In this document: piece by piece, positions 24,094 through 36,140 of the stretch
Position numbering within the stretch: the first letter of the stretch is position 1
How the letters are laid out: each line of letters opens with the position of its first letter
DNA from: Bilabrum cf. latius
Taxonomy: Eukaryota > Bigyra: Bicosoecida > Bigyra > Bicosoecida
Assembly (NCBI GenBank): GCA_965178125.1
Contig: OZ237745.1
Span: 930,001 to 994,000 of the forward strand
Length of the DNA: 64,000 nt
Reading direction: 5' to 3'
The notes under the pieces: model-generated
Seen by the model: only the letters and a program-made list of their open reading frames with translations
Told to the model about the DNA's origin: nothing
Database searches by the model: none
Program-made: the position numbers and the translations under genes

Positions 24094-26590
24094 TCATGCG
24101 ATGCCCTTTCCGACAGGTGCAGGAGGCATGTCTCCTCCATCCGAATCCACGGGGTCAGAACGGAACTGAGCGGCAACCATCACCCACACTGCGACAACAT
24201 CCTCCGGAAAGGCAACCACTTTGACCGCCACCGCCATAGTCATGTCGGAGCCTCTTGCAAGCACTACCCCGCGGCCCGCCTCGCTGGCTAGCAGCCCCTC
24301 CAGCACGCCGTCGGGACTCGCATGGGAGAACTGCACCGGGCACGCTCGGAACACGTATCCTGCCGGAACGGCACGGCGCACGGCAGCCTGGAAGTCATCG
24401 GCCCCCGTGGCGATTCCAGTGCTCCTCTCGCTCTCGTAGGCAGCCAGTGCAGGAGACAGCAGGTGTTCCAATTTTCTGTCGAAGGAGACATCAGCAAACG
24501 AGGCAGCACCGCTTGGCAGCATCCGCCTCCGTGCCTCCTGGATCTTGGTCCTCAGAGCATCCTGAAGTGCATCGGCTAGCGCATCGCCGTCCACAGTGGG
24601 CCTGCACAAGGCCACAGCCACACCACTATCAGGTTCTACGGACGGCTCAATCAGCGCTGGCTCGAGCTCGTGCCACGCAGCAGGGTCGTCAAGGTCGAAG
24701 GTGCACGGGGATACCTTGTCAGACACCTGGCGGTTCGCCAGCAAACGCCTGTGGTTGTACATGCAGCCAAGCCTGTTGTACCTGACCGACGAGGCAGCCA
24801 AGGCATAGGATGCTGCAGCCCCGGAGTCGACGGCTGCAGATGCCTTCACAATTGTATCGAACGAGACCCTTTCGCCCGTCAGAGGCTCCCAGAAAACCAC
24901 CTCGGACGAAGATTCAGACCCCGATGCGATGCTCTTGCTGCCTGGCACACCACTACCAGTCTCGTCCCGGCTGTCTGCAGCACTCGTATGTCCTGGTGCT
25001 GATCGCTCAGCAATCGTGGTGACCCAAGCGTGCGATTCTTCAACCCCGTCTGCTGCGATCGATGTGCCCAGGCACACCCAAGCGTCCAAACCGAATCCCA
25101 GTAGCAGGGAGCAGAGAAGGTTCGCCAAGTCTTCGATGCAGCCGCCACGGGCTGCGAGCGTCGTGTGCAGCTGCTGCCACGCCGCCTCCCCAGCGCCCTC
25201 GGGACCTACTGCCGCCGCGGCTGCAGAAGACGCCCCTCCGACCGCATGCCCCCCCAGCCCACCCCCAAGCGCGCTGCCTTCCTCCCCTGCAGCACGGAGC
25301 GGCAGCAAGCCGACAAACCTGGCTGCCTGCCTTGCAGTTTCGATCAGCCGAGGCGCCATCAAAGGGCTTACAAATGAGCATACGCACCTGCTACCCCCCC
25401 TGCACTCCCTCGCAAAGGCCCGCACGGTCCTCCTCCTAAACCCACCGGTGGATCCGCCCACGGCCAGGTACTCCCTCCACCACCGCCTCGCACCTTCGAA
25501 GAGCCTCCTGCTCGCCACCTCCTCCCCCACCTCTTGTTCCCTGAGGACTGCTCCGATCTCCTCCTTCGGTCGAAGGGCGTGCTTGGGGGCCAAAGGTGTC
25601 AGCACAAACCTCAGCGCCAGCACGCCGATGGAGACGCCCCCGGCACCCGAGGGCCCGAGGGCGGGCAGGGGCAGGGCCACGTCGGCCCGGCCACTCTGCA
25701 GCACTCGCCTCCATTCCACCGTCGTTTCAGCCAAGACCTCCGTACGGACTGAAGCGCCGGCTACGTCGGATTCGAACGGGAGAGCTTGGCTGGCAGCGGC
25801 GGTGCCCATCGATGCGGCCGCCGCAGCTGCTTCGGAGCCGTGCGCTCGCTTCGGGGCTGCGACAGAAACCAAGGCGAGAGCCAGCCTGATCGGAAGTCTT
25901 ACTCTTAGAAGCTCTGGCAACGTAGGCATGGATCTGAAGTGTCCTCCGGAGTCCTCGATAGCCTGTGAGAGTCGCAGCTGGATTGTGTCGCGGATGTCGG
26001 GGTCGGCCTTCGCTGCAACAGGCTCTGTTCTGAATCGCTGGGATCCAAAGGACCCATACAGCACAAAGAATTTGGCGGAATCAGCACCAGATAACGACTC
26101 AGTGTGCCTACTTTCTGCATCAAAATCTAAGAAAGCCCTGCCTCCCAACAGGTCAATTTGAAGCTGCCGCTCGTGGAAGTCGCCAGCAGATTCATTCCCC
26201 TTCATGCCTTCCACCTCAACATTCGCAGCCAGTTCAACATGATCACTACTCCTGCTTAAATCCATTGTCTGCCCTCCTTTTGTTTGTTCTGGCCGACTAG
26301 ATTTAAAATTCGAACTGCAACGGCAATTGGCAGCAATCGACTAGATTCAAATTCATGGCGAACGCGCCAAAAAGCAAATGCGGCGTAGCGATAAATGAAA
26401 TCTCTTACTTTGACTCCATTGCGCTGATGATGCCCTGCATAGCCTCATCACGAGCAAGTAGCGACGCCCCGGGCTTGCCGACGGCTTGTCTTAGTTGAGC
26501 ATACAAGCCCTTCTCTCGCATAAACGAGTCAACTTGTGAACGCAGGTGCTGCAAACTGTCAACCTCCAACGCAACCGGGTTAGTCGACAT
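24094..26590 (-). CDS. CEP76: Centrosomal protein CEP76
   Basis: Exon 1 is 26590-26409 and exon 2 is 26251-24094, joined by a 157-bp GTAAGAG...AGCAG intron in matching phase; 779 aa, TGA stop. The N-terminus has the short helical segment seen in CEP76. A C2-like part follows (QIDLLGGRAFLDF, SQRFRTEPV, VEWRRVL), then RRWWREYLAV, CSFVSPLMAPRLIETARQAA, the transglutaminase-like block GGCIEDLANLLCSLLLGFGL and HAWVTT, and the C-terminal HLLSPALAAYESERST and FQAAVRRAVPAGY. In animals CEP76 limits centriole reduplication. It is the one long gene here with no TAG codon. Ala/Gly-rich inserts lengthen it relative to the roughly 660-aa animal protein. Confidence 0.95.
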
Positions 26591-26724
26591 GGTAACCGTT
26601 GGTTTAATGCGCAGGGAAGAAGCAACATCTGGTGTCTACCATGCACTGCATGGTGTGCGCGCAATTGAAACCAGCCTGCCAAACCCTGCACAATCCACAA
26701 AAACCAGAGATCAGTGTCTTCATT

Positions 26725-29700
26725 TCAATCATCTGACTCTGACTCTGACTCTGACTCTGAGCTGGAAGAATCAGAAGACGAAGAGGAGGCAGCATCTTTC
26801 TGATGCTCCTCCTAGGCTGCCGCCTCACCCGTCCCCTCAGGCTGGCCATCCACACCCTCGCCACTACCGCCGGACGCCGGCCCGGCAATGTCTGCCTCTG
26901 TCAACCCATGCTTGGCAAGCATGGCAGCCATCTCAGCACTGCCAGGCTGCAGCACATAACACGCATCTGCAATTACATCATCATCATCCCCCGCCTCGCC
27001 CTAGCCACTCCGAGTCCCCTCCCCGTCGGCACCAGCCCCAGAGCTCGGCCCAGCCAAGGCACCAGCCACTGCGTCGTCGTCGGGCACATCAAGCCCGGCC
27101 TCCTCGGCGGCCCTCTTTGCGATGCTTCTCAGCACCTGCTCCCGCTCCTAGGCCGCGGTGGCCTGGGCCACCATGTCGACTGCCGTGAACTCTGGGGGTG
27201 CCATCCTCGTCAGGAACTCGATCTGGTTGACGTTGTCCGCCGTCAGGCGACCCAGCGAGGCCTGGTGCTTCCCAGCGGCGCGGAGGATCTCGCGGGCTGG
27301 CCCAGCGGAGGCAGCAGGGTTCTAGCGAAGGGCCTTCCCGTGGGTGAAGAGCAGGGCATCAGACCACGCAAGAGAGTGCTCGATCCTCGTGGAGGACTGC
27401 ATGCGGCGAGCCACGGCCGACAGGAGCCTCGGGACGAACATGGCGGGCAGCGATGCGCTCACAAGACGGATGGACTCGCTGGGCACTGCGGTGAGTGCCC
27501 TGTCAATCGTGTTGGGCTCGTTCAGATGCAGCGCGACGAGAACGGCTCTAGAGTGCTGCCCCTCCCTCGCCAGCTTTCCTACGTTTGCAGGAGTTGCCTC
27601 GATGTCCAGCTCGAAAGGGTCGAATGCCAGCGTCTCATCGAGCGAGAACACCGCCAGGCCATCCGTGGTGGCCGCGCTCCATGCCCTGCCCGTGGGACTG
27701 AACCGCACGCATCTTGTGCGGATCTCTGGCATGGTCGTTCGCTTGGTGGCGTCGCCGCGCTTGGCGCCTGGCAGGGCTTTCTTGTCCCCGGCTGCAGCCG
27801 CGGCGCGCTGGTCGTCGTCGGAGCCGTATCCGTCCATAAGCTCCATGCTCTTGCCGTGCTCGCCCTGCTTGCGCGAGTCCAGCTTGTCGACCATCGCGTC
27901 CAAGGAGCGGTTGTGGCTGACCTGGTACTTTCGCAGCAGCATGCGGGGGCCCGAAGCGTACAGGCACACGTACCTTGACCGACCACCGGCAATTACCATC
28001 TCACCGTCGGGGCTGTAGTCGATCGTGCTGAACGCCTTGCCCTTGGCAGAGTTCTTGGCCGACCTCATGTCAGTCAGGCTGCGGCCCGAGGCCGCATCCC
28101 TCTTTCCGCTCAGCTCGCCCTCCATCCTGCCCTTGTCCACGTCCCAGAACTGCAGCTTGCCGTCGCGTGATGACGTGCATAACTGCTTGCCATCAGGCCT
28201 GAATGCCACAGCAAGGACGTCACCAGTGTGCCCAAACGTCTGCGTGGCCGTACCGGACCTGTACACATCCCACACGCGCGCCGTGGCGTCCCAAGACCCG
28301 GTAGCAATGAGGCCCTGCGATGAAGTGAGGGCAGAGAGGGACGGGAAAATAATGTTGCTAGTACTCGCACTTGGATGCAGCATATGAGAATGACCGTTTG
28401 AATTAAAAAACCTCAGAAACTCAGTACAGGTCGAGCATCAGCGGCCGGGTCTTGCGACCGTGGCCATCTGGACCGGTTGTATCCTCACTGGCAAACACAC
28501 CAAACCACCGCACAATGGCACGCACAAACTCAAAACTACAAGCTAGCGTGGCGCACGCTCACACCACCATGACAAGCCTCAGAAACTCAGTACAGGTCGA
28601 GCATCAGCGGCCGGGTCTTGCGACCGTGGCCATCTGGACCGGTTGTATCCTCACTGGCAAACACACCAAACCACCGCACAATGGCACGCACAAACTCAAA
28701 ACTACAAGCTAGCGTGGCGCACGCTCACACCACCATGACAAGCCTCAGAAACTCAGTACAGGTCGAGCATCAGCGGCCGGGTCTTGCGACCGTGGCCATC
28801 TGGACCGGTTGTATCCTCACTGGCAAACACACCAAACCACCGCACAATGACACGCACAAACTCAAACTACAAGCTAGCGTGGCGCACGCTCACACCACCA
28901 TGACAAGCCTCAGAAACTCAGTACAGGTCGAGCATCAGCGGCCGGGTCTTGCGACCGTGGCCATCTGGACCGGTTGTATCCTCACTGGCAAACAACCAAC
29001 AGAAACAGCACCAAAAACATGTAGCCGGCTGCATACTTGAGCAGGGTGTGTAAAATTTCCATGATTCATGTCTCACTTCTGTGGGGCTGAATGCAATCGT
29101 GGCCACTGGTCCCTCGTGACCTGCAAGCGCGTCGAGTAGCTTGCCAGTGCGCACGGACCAGACGTACACGTGGAACGGCTCCATGCTGCCAGCGCACACG
29201 ACTTCTCCTGCGGGGATGGAATGCGCACGAGCTCAAGCAAGATATTCACTGGATATTGCAACGAGAATTACACTGCACATCGGTCGAAAGGCAGTGCTGA
29301 ATGCCTCACCCTCTGGATCAACTGCGACACACGTGAACTGCGTGGGCTTGGGGGCCGAGAAGGTCCGAAAGTTCCTGTACCTGACCAGATCGAACGCGCG
29401 GACTGTGCCATCCAGCGAAGAGGTCACAACTGCTTGCCCCCTGCCCTGCTTGCCTCCCATGAATGCCACCCCTGTGACTGGAGCCTTGTGCTCAGAAAAA
29501 GTTACAAAGCAGAAGCCAGACTGCGTGGACCACAGCTTGACCTTGCCGTCGTCTGCTCCCGTGGCAATCGACTGGCCATCGGGTGAGTAAGCGTGGGAAA
29601 CGATGTCATGGTAGTGCCCCTGCTGCCTCAGGATGTACTGCTCCGACTGCCACTCCCACACGAGCAGCTGCCCGTGCTCCGCAGAGCCGAATGCGAGCCA

Positions 29701-31320
29701 CTCCCCCGAGGGATTAATGGCCGCGGCGGTCACCGCTGCAGTGGCAATCGACAGCGTGTGCAGGGCCTCAAAGGAGGGCAGTGAATACAGTCCGAACACG
29801 CCGTCGCTGAACCCCACCACGAGCATGCTAGCCTTGGGATGCAGAGCGCACGAGTTGATCCTAGCGCCCTCCCTGAGGAACACGTGCTTCGCCACCCGCC
29901 GCCACTCCCCAATCGCGATTGAAAGCAGAGGCCTGCTGGCCCCGTCTTTTGCTTCTTCTTCGAGGGCACTCCTCGCCATTTCCAGCGAGCTCCGCGGGTC
30001 CACCACAGGATGCTTCTCGTAGGTCCGTCGCTGGTCCAGGGCCCGGCTGAGTCCTCTGCCCTTCCGGTCCTCACGCTCGTAGGCAGACGCAGCCACGCTG
30101 GACCGCTTGCTTGCGGTCCCTTGTTCTCTGTCGGCGCGGGACCGTTTGCGGCCTGAGACTGCCACGGCGCTGCTGGGCTCGCCACTCGGGTCTATCGCAC
30201 GACCGCTGCCACCAAAGGCCCTGCCTGCCGCCGTGGCCAAACCGGAGTCTCCACCAGCCCCAGAAGACGCCGCTGTGGGGAGTTCCGGTGGAACCTGCCC
30301 CGATGCACCATCAGAATCGCCTCCGCTGGATGCTTCCTCATCTTCAGACTCGTCCTCCTCCTCCTCCTCGCTATCCTCGTCCTCGTCCTCGTCCAGCATG
30401 CCCGCCTGTCGAGCTGCCCTCTCCACGGCAACGAGCCGGCCCCCGTTAATCTCAGCGTCCTCTGCAGTCTACACCCATTCCCACCTGAGCACGCCCCCGT
30501 CTCGGCTGACGCTCCAGATGGAGGCAGAGTCGAAGAAGCTTACCCTGACCACCTCGCCCCTGTGCCCCGACAGCGTCACAGGGACGAAGCCGGGCAGCCT
30601 GGCCGCCGCATGGATCCTCACGGTGGCATCTCTAGAACCAGTTGCGACATATTCGCTGGACGGAGACCACGCGATGCACGTCACCACGTCGTGGTGCCCC
30701 GTGAAGGTCCGACGTAGGTGGAAGGGTGCCATCTGTCGCACGAGCTTGGGGGCTTCCCATACCTACACCTTGTTCCCTGTTGCAACTGCTAGCAACGAGT
30801 CGTCAGGACTGAATCTAGCTGCCCTAACTCGCTGTCTGAAGTTGAAACGGTGCACGACCACCCTCCGGTGGAAATTGATGATCAATGCACGACCCTCTGC
30901 GGTCGAACAAAACGAATCGAGAAGAGCAGTGAAACGGCAGGTACTAGCAATTGGATTTGTTAGATCGAGGGAGCGTGCAGCGACTAATAGTGTTCTTACG
31001 ATTATCGACGGACAACAAGCTTCGGCCTGAGTTCGACAGAGCTAGTAGCTCAACATCCGAGCGATTTTCGCAGGGCAAGGTGTAGCTCGTATGTCTGCCG
31101 GAAATAAAATAAAGCAAAATATACATCCATCGAAGTCTAGGGTCTGTAACAGCGACAACGGACACAGCAGGGTGCAGGGGTCTCACTTAAGCAAATCAAA
31201 GCAAGTTACTCTGTTTCCTACAGGAGAAATAAGCGTGTTTCCATCGGGAGTAAACAAAATGTTTCCCTATTTATAAACGGTGCCACACAGATTTGAGAAA
31301 CGGAACTGCAGCGACGGCAT
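26725..31320 (-). CDS. PWP2: Periodic tryptophan protein 2 (PWP2/UTP1), U3 processome WD40 protein
   Basis: Five exons: 31320-31187, 31094-31000, 30896-29310, 29207-29077, 28314-26725; total 1,178 aa, TGA stop. The start gives MPSLQFRFSNLCGTVYK, matching the PWP2 N-terminus. WD40 units run through both halves (LISPVGNRVT, GQLLVWEWQSEQYILRQQGH, DGTVRAFDLVRYRNFRTF, ATGSWDATARVWD), then the conserved C-terminal helical region (FDPFELDIEATP) and a Ser/Glu-Asp tail. It scaffolds the UTP-B complex in 18S rRNA maturation in the nucleolus. Seven TAGs are in frame; those at 31269 (codon 18) and 30765 (codon 121) fall where the yeast protein has Gln (YRQGN; LQIW). Introns are 92, 103, 102 and 762 bp; the last contains a minisatellite. 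Confidence 0.95.
28411..28995 (+). repeat. Intronic minisatellite, about 3.5 copies of a 166-bp unit
   Basis: Units start at 28411, 28577, 28743 and 28908; periods 166, 166 and 165. The copies are almost identical, and one adenine is missing from the third. The array lies wholly inside PWP2 intron 4 (29076-28315), between donor GTGAGA and acceptor ATCGCAG. An open frame runs through it on the plus strand but has no family support. Confidence 0.95.
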
Positions 31321-31426
31321 TCCACCAAACACTGTCTCGCGAGGATTGGTACTCCAGGTGCAAGTTCGTGGGGAACCTCCGACGAACCCTGGTGAATTCA
31401 TCGCAAACTGCTGACGCAAGTCTGGA

Positions 31427-34400
31427 ATGGGATGTGGCGCGTCATCCCTGGCACAAGTACAGCCAAACTTGTATGGAAGCTATGAAAGTGATATCTGCTA
31501 GCGGATCTACCCGGGGCTGCCTGCAGACGAGGCTTTGTTGTCGTATAGCTGCTCCCAGACCAGGAATGCAGCAGGAATCGTGCTGGCATCGAGACACGCT
31601 GCCTGCGAGCTCCTCGGAGGACAGTGGCCGACATGGAGTTCCATATTTCTGTAGCATGACTGCCCGCAAACTGGGCGGTTTGCCCGCTCCATAGTTGCTC
31701 TTGGAGGGAATGCAGCCGCGATGCTGCGCGTTCGCGTTTCAACCATGCGAAGGACCAAAGCAGTTTCATTGTATGCAATGTTGCAGGCGCTGGGACCATG
31801 CCCTGCTAAATACGATTCAGTCATTCGATCTGACGTGGGGCGGTGCTTTCCTTAGCTAGGGACGCTGATAGGGCGAACAGAAACGGCAACCGAGTTACAG
31901 CGTTCTTTGTTTCGTATTCTCAGCGCTTATGCATGGCTAGATTGTGGCGTTGGTTACTGTCAAGGAATGAGTTTCTTAGCAGCGTTGCTATTAATTGCCG
32001 GCGTTTCGGAAGAGCTGGCCTTCTACTGTTTTGTTCGTCTAGCCATGCAGGAGGAGGTTGCCGCTAGTAGCAGGCCTCCGTCCGGCAAAGCGAGTCGAGC
32101 TACAGGTACTTATAATAGGAAACACAAGAACGATCGCACTAACTCGAACCAATCAGAAGCCAGCCGTGCAGGCCTCCGGTACATGTGGTGCGACGGGCTG
32201 CCCGCGCTGCACGGCGGGTTAGACAGCATCCGCCAGCACCTCAACAAGCTGGACCCCAGGCTGTTGCACCACCTTGAGGGCACGGTAGGGCTAAAACTAG
32301 AAGTTGTCTCCACGCCCTGGCTACTGTCCTGCGGATGCGCAACCCAGCTGCCGATCGGTTCATGCCTGCAGGTGCTGGACGGTCTGGTGCGGTGGGCGTG
32401 GGTGCACGGCGGCAGGGCCTGGAGGCAAGAAGGTGCCAGTGGGGATTAGGGCACAATTACAGCCGCATCACTGAAAGACTCGGCCAGCTTTCCTGGTCAG
32501 CCCACTTCAGAGTACGGGTGCGGGGTCGGAGGCATGGCCGGGGTACCGGGCATTCCTGTGCAGGTAAGCAATCATTCGTCCATCGGATCAAGTGGCCGAA
32601 GCGTGAATGAGTCTGACAGGGACGGAACCACACAGCGGCAGCGGCAGGCAGCGTAGATGCAACAAACAGCCTTGGTGAAGCAGAAGAGGCAGGGTCACCC
32701 GCCCGCTGGCACGTTGGATGCTGGTCGTAGGGGTGCAGACCAGGGAGTGGCAAGTCCACAAGGTTTGCAAGTCATCTCTGACCGGCCACTCGATGGCGCG
32801 AATGGAGCTTCTGGGCTTCGATTTGTGCAAAGTCCCCAGGAAGAGCACCTGCTTCGGGTGTGGCTGCCGCAGCGGGGGCCCCGGCTTTTCGTTGCGCACA
32901 GGCTGGCAGTACTGGGCAGAGAGTTTGCACAGAGAGTCTATGACCGACTGTATGATTCCGACGAGATCAGTGCCTAGGCAGCAGAGTGTCGCCACCATGT
33001 AGGTTCGCAGGAAGCGGATGGTGGGACAGGTGGCAGCTCGAAGCAAGAAGAGGCAGTGCGATCGAGAACCCATGCACAGCCCGCTGGGTCTAGAAGAAAA
33101 CAGGAAATCAGAGAACGCGGACAGCTCGCAGGACACAGGCAGTCTCGGCCAGGCACGGATGCAGGCGCCTTGCTACAATTCTCTGACCCGAGGCTCGCAA
33201 AGGGCGAAACGTACCCACCGAAGCCGCTTGTATCGCTAGCTATGTATGCACTAAGAGCTCGATCGAGGCGAATATGCGCGACTAGCGATTTGGGAGACTG
33301 CTTCAACGTGTGCTAGGAGCAGTATATCGAGTCGATTCGGACAGCCAGGGCTGTCGAGCTGAACGGTGCAAGGATATAGCAGAGCCTCACGTGTGGCACA
33401 GACCAGCCAAGCGAGAGATGCGACGAAACGAACGAATAGGGCATAGCCGACGAGTGGGACATGGAAGCTGTTTGTGAATAGGAAGACTTTGCCCATCCGG
33501 GTGCCGATTAGGAGGCCGGGAACTCCACACAGGGGAGGCCGCGAGACACTCGCCGCGGGCCAAGGGCGCGCCCCGGGTCAGCGAGGGGCAGGGCACTGCG
33601 GCTCGGTGAGCACGTCCTCCTTGATGTCGTGGGCTCGCTTCGGACTGCCATCGGCAAGAATACTGGCCAGCAGTCCGAAAACGGTTAGGTTGCAGCGGCA
33701 GGTGCTGTTGAGAGCGAGCGCGAAGAGACCAAGACCAGGGCACCCGACGAGGAGCACGAGGTGCAGCTGGTGCTCGCGAGTGACATTCCCTCAGAGCTGG
33801 CCATGACCGCTTGCCGGGAGGCAGCCAAGACTTGGGAAGCGATGCGATATGGAGTCAACGAGCAACAGCAAGCTTCGTGGAGTACCGGCAACGAGAGCAC
33901 GAGCACCATGGTGGATAAACAGCAGCCGCCGCAGCCTGAGGACATTCCCTTGGAGCTGCCTTGCCTCTCTCGCGTGGCGGAGCAGCTGGGGCAATGGTGC
34001 AAGCGCAGCGCGACTGGAGCGCCCCTGCCCCTGTTCGTTCCGTTCGACGACAGTGCTGCGCTCCAGGTCCCGGAGCTGCAGTTGGGCAGCGATCAGCCGT
34101 CTCGTGCGAGCAAAGAAGCATTGGATGGTACTGCTGGACGAAAACAAGCCACTGTCCCCCCTCAAAGAGTGCTGCAAGCAGACTGCGAGGAATCTCGTAG
34201 CGAGCGGCAGTTCGATGGTTTGTACGGTCCACTGGCCATGCCGTGGATGCCAGCGCAAGGAAAGGCAGGGCAGCAGGGGCTCAAGGGGGGTGGCGCGCCT
34301 GCGGAGTGGCCAGTCAGGCCGCGGGCGAATCGACTGTTGGTAGCAACGTCGTACTGGCCCATTGCCCCTGCTGCCGGGCACGCAGATGCCGCTGGGCGGT

Positions 34401-34567
34401 CACCTGAACCTACGGGATCATAGTCAGGGGCGCGCGGGAAGCTCACGCAGCAAAAGGCAAGCTTGTAGCGAGGTCAGTTGGCGGGCAGAGAAGTGGACGT
34501 GTTCCCGAAGTGGGCGCTGCCCAGCGTGATCCATCGGGTAGTGATGCAGAGTCTCAGCAGCCAGTGA
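31427..34567 (+). CDS. GRAM-TBC RabGAP with long non-conserved C-terminal extension
   Basis: 1,046 aa, TGA stop, reading fourteen TAGs as Gln (first at 31499-31501). It opens MGCGASSL, a plausible N-myristoylation/palmitoylation signal. Residues about 26-60 resemble a GRAM domain (GLPADEALLSYSCSQT). The TBC domain follows: SDVGRCFP, LFRILSAYAWLDCGVGYCQG, SEELAFYCFVRL, LHHLEGTVGLKLEVVSTPWLL and QVLDGL. TBC proteins usually supply Arg and Gln fingers to Rab GTPases; the catalytic Arg motif here reads SDVGRCF and Gln is in GYCQG, so activity is plausible. Beyond residue 380 nothing is recognised. CAG|GTAAGC at 32561-32569 looks like a real splice donor, so the 3' half may be spliced differently. 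Residues about 759-917 lie in a 478-bp duplicated segment. Confidence 0.72.
33701..34178 (+). repeat. Inverted duplication, copy 1 (478 bp)
   Basis: Matches the reverse complement of 35615-36092 with about nine mismatches and no indel that I can see. Here it is read in frame as part of the TBC gene. Confidence 0.92.
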
Positions 34568-35614
34568 CAGCCACGAATTGTATGTGACTTGTAGTCTTTG
34601 ATGATCGGGAAAAGAAGTAGTACTTATCGCAGCAGCGCGCCCCGCAGCTCTCTCACACCTTCTTATTGTGCTCGAGTTCACTTGACAGAGACCTCGGTCA
34701 CCTCATCCGGGTCAGGGCCAGGTCAGGGCTAGCAACAAAAGCTCATCCGGGTCTGCTATTCTTGCCATGATCCACAAAAGGATCCAATAGGATCCGTGGT
34801 ACATGACGAGCTGTTCTCGCTGCAAGAATTGCGCCGGACCCGGAATGCGCTCAACCAACGAATCCACAGCAGAAATGCGCAAGACACAGCTCACTGTGGC
34901 AGTCCCAAGTTTCACGTTTACTTCTAAAGTGGTACTCAACGCATATGGGCGAGCATACAGGGAGCCACGTGGCCCCATTGCGCCCCTCATCGGTCAACTC
35001 GCCCGCACGAAGTGCGGGGTAGTCCACCCCTGGCAGGTATGCATACGGTCCAATGGTGTTGATGCTCAGATGCAAGCAACTCAAATATCTTCTACTTCAA
35101 TCAGCAATTTGTCACGAACAACCTTAGGTCACGGCAAACCAGCGCACACGCGCAGACCCAAAACGTCCGCCGCTCCCTCGGCAGCAGGCCTGTCACCTTC
35201 TGCCGCCCGCTTGCTGATCTAGGGGACAAGGACTCGAGTTCGGGGACAATAGATGGTTCCGTGCCCCCTACGGCACCCTTTGGATTGGCTGCCGCCCTAG
35301 TCGCCCGCATGTGGTCCGCTAACTTCGCTCTGTTCCTCAGGAAAGCGGGGTAGGCCACGTCACAGGCGTGGTCAATTGCACCCCTTTTCGTTTGAAACGT
35401 GTGAAACCCCAGCCCGAAACCGCACTTCCACGTCTGCGCCGGCTCAGTCACTATAGCCGGTCCCGCCCAGCATGTCTTCATCTGTGCTATCGTCGTCTCT
35501 AATCCCCCGTTTCTTTCACTTCCTCTTACCCCTCTGCTCACGGCCAGGTGCTCCCAGCTCCCAGTCCTTGGCACGCAGTGCCCTCTGCTTGCACCTGAAC
35601 TCGAGGACCTCGTC
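34568..35614. other. Spacer between the inverted 478-bp copies; no gene recognised
   Basis: About 1 kb. Positions 34635-34715 resemble 44318-44400, the 3' end and downstream flank of the small heat-shock protein gene, at roughly three matches in four by eye. It is a relic without a usable frame. A minus-strand open frame across 35101-35600 contains CGFGLGFHTFQTKRGAI and many basic residues but matches no family I know. Confidence 0.45.
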
Positions 35615-36140
35615 CTTGCAGCACTCTTTGAGGGGGGACAGTGGCTTGTTTTCGTCCAGCAGTACCATCCAATGCTTCTTTGCTCGCACGAGACGGCTGA
35701 TCGCTGCCCAACTGCAGCTCCGGGACCTGGAGCGCAGCACTGTCGTCGAACGGAACGAACAGGGGCAGGGGTGCTCCAGTCGCGCTGCGCTTGCACCATT
35801 GCCCCAGCTGCTCCGCCACGCGAGAGAGGCAAGGCAGCTCCAAGGGAATGTCCTCAGGCTGCGGCGGCTGCTGTTTATCCACCGTGGTGCTCGTGCTCTC
35901 GTTGCCGGTACTCCACGAAGCTAGCTGTTTCTCGTTGACTCCATATCGCATCGCTTCCCAAGTCTTGGCTGCCTCCCGGCAAGCGGTCATGGCTAGCTCT
36001 GAGGGAATGTCACTCGCGAGCACCAGCTGCACCTCGTGCTCCTCGTCGGGTGCCCTGGTCTTGATCTCTTTGCGCTCGCTCTCAACAGCACCCGTTCCAC
36101 CATGTAGGGCCGCAGGCAACCTGCATTCAGCATGCATCAT
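35538..36140 (-). CDS. ORF carrying copy 2 of the duplicated segment; function unknown
   Basis: 200 aa, TGA stop. The ATG overlaps the TGA of the upstream NTPase gene. Residues about 17-175 are nearly identical to the C-terminal part of the TBC protein (LVLASDIPSELAM, PLPLFVPFDDSAALQV), and the same reading frame is kept in both copies. That hints at recent duplication of coding sequence. The last 25 residues differ and look out of frame relative to a neighbouring open frame. It may be a fragment rather than a gene. Confidence 0.4.
   Translation of the reverse strand: MMHAECRLPAALHGGTGAVESERKEIKTRAPDEEHEVQLVLASDIPSELAMTACREAAKTWEAMRYGVNEKQLASWSTGNESTSTTVDKQQPPQPEDIPLELPCLSRVAEQLGQWCKRSATGAPLPLFVPFDDSAALQVPELQLGSDQPSRASKEALDGTAGRKQATVPPQRVLQGRGPRVQVQAEGTACQGLGAGSTWP
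35615..36092 (-). repeat. Inverted duplication, copy 2 (478 bp)
   Basis: Partner of 33701-34178, in opposite orientation, 1,436 bp away. Confidence 0.92.

Noticed and set aside
24929-26161. 410-codon plus-strand ORF
   Set aside because: Antisense of CEP76; no family features.
28452-29040. Plus-strand repeat ORFs
   Set aside because: Open frame created by a minisatellite inside a PWP2 intron.
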